DNA of 64,000 nt, taken from contig CAVTGY010000003.1 of assembly GCA_963734395.1 (NCBI GenBank), positions 496,001 through 560,000 of the forward strand, in the 5' to 3' direction. How positions within the stretch are numbered: the stretch's first letter is position 1; every line of letters starts with the position of its first letter. The position numbers and the translations under genes are program-made. Of the stretch, positions 60,399 to 64,000 are shown piece after piece. The notes beneath the pieces are model-generated. The model ran no database searches, was not told the origin of the DNA, and saw nothing but the letters and a program-made list of their open reading frames with translations. The stretch is from Bog-756 sp963734395. GTDB taxonomy: Bacteria > Actinomycetota > Acidimicrobiia > Acidimicrobiales > RAAP-2.

Positions 60399-61461
60399 AT
60401 GATGACCAAGCGGTGGAAACAGCGCCCGCCCGGCTCGACCTGGGGGGACTGGGGTGACGACGACGAGCTCGGTCGCATCAACCTGGTCACCCGGAGCAAG
60501 GTGCTCGAGGGTGTCCGCGAGGTCGAGGCGGGCATCAGCTTCTGCCTGAGCCTGCCGCTCGACTACCCCGGTGGGACCGCGCTCAACCAGCGGCGCCACC
60601 CGCCGGTCCTGGCGCCGACCGAGGACATGAGCGGCAACTGCCGGCACCTTCTACAACATCCACATGAGCGAGATGGACGACTACGGCGATCCGCGGTACG
60701 TCGACGTGTGGGCGGACGACGTGGTCACCCTGTCGCTGCAGTACTCGACCCAGTGGGACTCGCTCGCCCACGTCGGTGCCGAGTTCGACGCCGACGGCGA
60801 CGGGGTGGAGGAACCGGTGTATTACAACGGCTACCGAGCCGGCACCGACCTGGTGGGCCCGCAGCCCGACGCCGCCGGCGACGGCGGCTCACACCGCTGC
60901 TTCGCCCACCACCTCGGACTGGAGCACATGGCGCACCACGGCGTGCAGGGGCGGGGTGTCCTTGTCGACGTGGCCCACCACCTCGGCCACGACTGGCGCG
61001 GGATCGACCGCAAGACGCTCGAGGAGATCATGGCGGCCGACCAGGTCGTCGTCGAGCCCGGGGACATGCTCCTGGTGCACACCGGATTTGCCACCAAGAT
61101 CCTCGAGTACGAGCGCGAACCGGACCCGGTGAAGATCCACACCATGTGCACCTATCTCGACGCGCGCGACGAATCCCTGCTGGAGTGGATCGCCGAGTCG
61201 CAGATCTCGGCGCTGGTGGCAGACAACTACGCCGTCGAGGGGCTGACCGGCAGGGACCGCGACCAGAGCCGGCACTCGTTCCTCCCGATCCACAACCTGT
61301 GCCTGTTCAAACTGGGCGTCCCGTTGGGCGAGATGTGGTACCTGCACGAGCTGGCGTCCTGGCTGCGTGCGCACGGCCGCAGCCGGTTCTTGCTCACCGC
61401 GCCTCCGCTGCGGATGCCGGGGATCGTCGGGTCACCCCTCACCCCGGTCGCCACCGTCTGA
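60399..61461 (+). CDS. Cyclase-family (kynurenine-formamidase-like) metal hydrolase (one frame break)
   Basis: Metal-dependent hydrolase of the cyclase family, about 353 residues. Metal motif region TQWDSLAHVGAEFDADG in the form DxxxHxG, HHLGLEHMAHHGVQGRGVLVDVAHHLG, VVVEPGDMLLVHTGFATK and SRHSFLPIHNLCLFKLGVPLGEMWYL. A frame change near 60645 joins the N-terminal part to FYNIHMSEMDDYG. ATG 60399 (MMTKRWKQRPPG) follows AAGGAG at five bases. Relatives hydrolyse amides, cyclic imides or ring-fission products; substrate here is unknown. Overlaps the end of the convergent BVMO gene by 23 bases. Confidence 0.85.
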
Positions 61462-63092
61462 CCGAGCGGGACAGGCGGAACGCCTGGTAGTCGTTGGCCA
61501 CCACCTTGTCGATCTCCTTGAACAACTTCGGTCGGCCGCCCGAGTTGAGCAGGTACTTCCGGGGCTTCCCGGGGATGTTGGTTCCGAAGAAGTAGCTGGC
61601 CTCCCCGAAGGGGGACCGGGCCGCTCCCCGGTCGACCATGGCTGTCCATTCGTCCTCGAGTTCCGGCCTCACCTCGATGATGTCGTAGCCGTGGTCGCGG
61701 ACGAACCTGAGCGCGTCGGTGATGAACTCGACCTGGTCGCCGTTGTACCGAGGATTATTGCCGGCGGCGGCATGCGGTCCACCGGGGAAGAAGAAATTGG
61801 GGAAGCCGGTGGCCTGTACGCCGAGGAACGTTCTCGGACCATCGGCCCAATGGTCTTCGAGGGTGAGACCGTCCCGGCCCCGGATCCCCATCCGCAATAG
61901 GGCACCGGTACCGAAATCGAACCCGGTCGCCCACACGATGATGTCGAACTCCCGCTCACCGTCGGCCGTCTCGATGCCTTGCTCGGTGATGCGCCCGATC
62001 GGCGTCTCCTTGAGGTCGATGAGCGACACCTTCGGGTTGTTGTACATCTCGTAGTAGCCGGTCACGAAGGGGGGCCTCTTCTCACCGAAACCGTGGTCCT
62101 TCGGGATGAGCTTGTCCGCCGTCTCGCGGTCATCGACGATGCCCCGTACCTTGTGGGCGATGAACTCGCACCATTCGGCGTTGGCCGCATCGTCGAACAG
62201 CACGTCGGCGTAGTTGCTGGAGAGCTTGGAGAAGCCCGGGCTCCTCCACATCGTCTCGAAGAACGCCTGGCGCTCGTCCTCTGAATCGTCGAAGGCGGAA
62301 CGCTCGTTGGCGGGATGGAGGAAGCCGGCTGTCGAGGTGTTCAGCACCTCACGCATCGCCTCGAAGCCGGCCCGGAGCTGCTCTTGCTCCTCGGGCGTGA
62401 TTGGAGCGTTGTTGAGGGGGGTGCACCAGTTGGCACTGCGCTGGTAGACGGCGAGCGAGGCGACCTCGCCGGCGATGACCGGGGCGATCTGGACGCCACT
62501 CGAGCCGGTTCCGATCACGGCGACGCGTTTGCCGGCGAAGTCGACCGGTGACGCCGGCCACAACCCGGTGTGGAACGAAACGCCGCGGAAGTCCTCGCGG
62601 CCCGGCACCTCCGGGTAGAAGGGCACCGAGAGGACGCCGGTGGCGGCGATCAGGTACCGCGACCTGAGCTCGGAGCCGTCGTCGGCCACCACGGTCCAGG
62701 CTCCTGCCGGCTCGTCGTAGGTCGGCGCCGGTGACCCTGGCGCCGAACCGCATGTGACGGCGGAGGTCGAAGCGGTCGACCACGTGGTTGAGGTAGCGCT
62801 CGGTCTCCGGCTGCTCGGCGAACTGCTCTCGCCATTCCCACTCGTCGAAGAGCTCCTTCGAGAACAGGTAGGCGTAGGTGTAGCTCTCGGAGTCGAACCG
62901 GCACCCGGGGTAGCGGTTCCAGTACCACGTCCCGCCCACGCCGCCGCCGGCCTCGAGCAACAAGGCGGAGAAGCCGGATTCGCGGGCGAGATGCAGCTGG
63001 TAGATACCGGTGACCCCGGCACCTACGATCAACACGTCGGTGTCGAGCCCACTCGCGCCGTGGTCGTGTGTGGGTCCGGGATGGTCGATCAT
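61439..63092 (-). CDS. Baeyer-Villiger-type flavin monooxygenase (one frame break)
   Basis: About 552 residues, FAD/NADPH monooxygenase converting ketones to esters or lactones. First Rossmann motif VLIVGAGVTGIYQLHLARES, GGTWYWNRYPGCRFDSESY, the BVMO fingerprint FRGVSFHTGLWP (FxGxxxHxxxWP), second Rossmann GKRVAVIGTGSSGVQ, and WATGFDFGTGALL. A frame change near 62725 joins the two halves. Start ATG 63092. Divergent from the Rieske gene and tail-to-tail with the cyclase. With P450, SDR and CoA enzymes it suggests oxidation of a cyclic ketone. Confidence 0.92.
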
Positions 63093-63153
63093 TGAGCCCG
63101 CGTCGTCCCGTCACTATGTCATCCGCGGCTTCGATCTCCGCTGGATGCGTCGT

Positions 63154-63198
63154 TAGAAGTTCTACCGACCGATTAGCATAATTCGAACGACGATCGGT
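63154..63198. promoter_or_regulatory. Divergent promoter/operator region between BVMO and Rieske genes
   Basis: The 123-base spacer holds the perfect 11-bp palindrome TAGAAGTTCTA (63154-63164), an inverted repeat ACCGAT (63168-63173) / ATCGGT (63193-63198), and CATAAT (63177-63182), a -10 candidate for the rightward gene. The arrangement suggests a regulated divergent promoter. Confidence 0.5.
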
Positions 63199-63215
63199 GA
63201 AGGGGGAGCGGTCAC

Positions 63216-64000
63216 ATGGCGATCGTGGATCAGAAGTGGTCGGCACTCCCGGTGCCTTTTGCGATGGAGTTCCCGGACCGGGTTCCGAAGGAGCGCTACT
63301 TCGATCCGGACTTCTACCAGGCGGAGATCGACCTCCTGTGGTCCCGGACCTGGCAGATGGCGTGCCGGCTCGAGGAGATCCCCCGGCCCAATGACTTCAC
63401 CGAGTACCAGATCCTCGACCAGTCGATCATCGTGGTCCGCACCGAGGACGGGGGTGCCCGGGCGATGCAAAACGTCTGCCGACATCGCGGCGTGCGGGTG
63501 GTTGAGGGGCGAGGGACCTGTGAGAACGGGTTCGTCTGTCCCTTCCACGGCTGGTGCTACGGCCCGGACGGGACCAACAGTTTCGTCACCAGGGAGCGGA
63601 CCTTCGCCGGGCACAACCTGCAGCCGGAGGACCTGGACCTCACCCCGGTCCGGTGCGAGGTATGGGGTGGGTGCGCGTGGATCAATCTCGACGTCGACGC
63701 ACCACCGCTGAGACCGTGCATCGAGCCGTTCGCCACCACCTTCGACGCCTGGAAGATGGAGTCGTGGCAAGCCGAGTGGTGGCATGCGTTCCGTCTCCCG
63801 GTGAACTGGAAGCTCGCCGAAGAGGCGTTCCTGGAGCAATACCACGTGATCCAGACTCACCCCCAGCTGGTCATCCCCGGGCGGTTCCCGCCGCGCGACG
63901 CGGCGGCGTTCGACCCCCGGATGTTCGTCGAGTCGGAGATCCACTACCTGCGCACGATGAGCGACGGCATGGCCGGAATGGTCCATGCCAACGACGTGCG
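63216..64000 (+). CDS. Rieske [2Fe-2S] oxygenase alpha subunit (3' truncated by window end)
   Basis: Aromatic-ring-hydroxylating-type oxygenase; 261 residues visible and open to the window edge. ATG 63216 follows GGGGGAG at eight bases. Rieske cluster ligands C88-x-H90 and C108-x2-H111 (CRHRG, CPFHGW). The catalytic iron site lies in NWKLAEEAFLEQYHVIQTHP with His210 and His215. The bridging carboxylate between the centres is Glu207 (three before His210) where most family members have Asp; Glu is found in oxygenases such as carnitine monooxygenase (from memory). Substrate unknown. Divergent from the BVMO. Confidence 0.9.
   Translation, partial: MAIVDQKWSALPVPFAMEFPDRVPKERYFDPDFYQAEIDLLWSRTWQMACRLEEIPRPNDFTEYQILDQSIIVVRTEDGGARAMQNVCRHRGVRVVEGRGTCENGFVCPFHGWCYGPDGTNSFVTRERTFAGHNLQPEDLDLTPVRCEVWGGCAWINLDVDAPPLRPCIEPFATTFDAWKMESWQAEWWHAFRLPVNWKLAEEAFLEQYHVIQTHPQLVIPGRFPPRDAAAFDPRMFVESEIHYLRTMSDGMAGMVHANDV

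Overview
The window looks like chromosome from a high-GC actinobacterium, most likely of class Acidimicrobiia or a close uncultured relative. The evidence is the strong G/C bias and frequent GTG starts, CarD, an ECF sigma factor with an RsrA-type zinc anti-sigma factor, a DUF2342 metallopeptidase next to tilS, egtB/egtD, and the gene orders topA-tmk-holB-tRNA-Thr, folE-folP-folB-folK-panC-nadB-nadC-coaX and radA-disA-carD-ispD-ispF-rlmB. The lineage is inferred from gene content; no rRNA gene is present.

About 30 of some 56 protein genes are interrupted by one or more 1-base frame changes, including essential ones (topA, tmk, holB, tilS, folP/B/K, panC, coaX, ispD/F, radA). Both halves are always recognisable in adjacent frames. 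I read this as sequencing or assembly error, not mass pseudogenisation, and annotate each as one gene with the frame changes noted. Starts, lengths and apparent fusions near such points should be read with care.

Layout. 1-7042: hppA (5' truncated), topA, tmk, holB, tRNA-Thr(CGT). 7043-14352: an accessory stretch with a ribbon-helix-helix/DNA methyltransferase fusion, a nuclease-like partner, then a three-gene module of cNMP-binding patatin phospholipase, FtsX-type permease and ABC ATPase with its own cNMP-binding domain. 14353-18451: DHA2 MFS exporter, CaiB-type CoA transferase, amidohydrolase. 18647-21024: sigR-like/rsrA-like pair and DUF2342 protein. 21037-30861: a tightly packed cofactor block (tilS, hpt, folE, folP, a phosphatase-like protein lacking its catalytic Cys, folB, folK, DUF2520 reductase, panC, nadB, nadC, coaX), with many stop-start overlaps. 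30902-34646: sulfatase, SRPBCC protein, small secreted helical protein, polyprenyl diphosphate synthase. 34779-40105: clpC, a strong terminator, and a large secreted repeat protein. 40176-45579: radA, disA, carD, ispD, ispF, rlmB. 45608-49308: a pyridine-nucleotide disulfide oxidoreductase and ergothioneine genes egtD and egtB.

49601-64000 is a catabolic region: P450, three SDRs, acyl-CoA synthetase, TetR regulator, fused E1 alpha-beta 2-oxoacid dehydrogenase, acyl-CoA dehydrogenase, amidohydrolase, cyclase-family hydrolase, Baeyer-Villiger-type monooxygenase and a Rieske oxygenase cut by the window end. Together they suggest oxygenation and opening of a cyclic substrate followed by CoA activation and beta-oxidation-like steps; the substrate is unknown. 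Two palindromes in divergent intergenic regions are good candidates for TetR-type operators.

The most interesting candidates for undescribed biology are the RHH-methyltransferase/nuclease-like pair, the doubly cNMP-gated lipase/ABC module, and the putative pseudophosphatase inside the folate operon.
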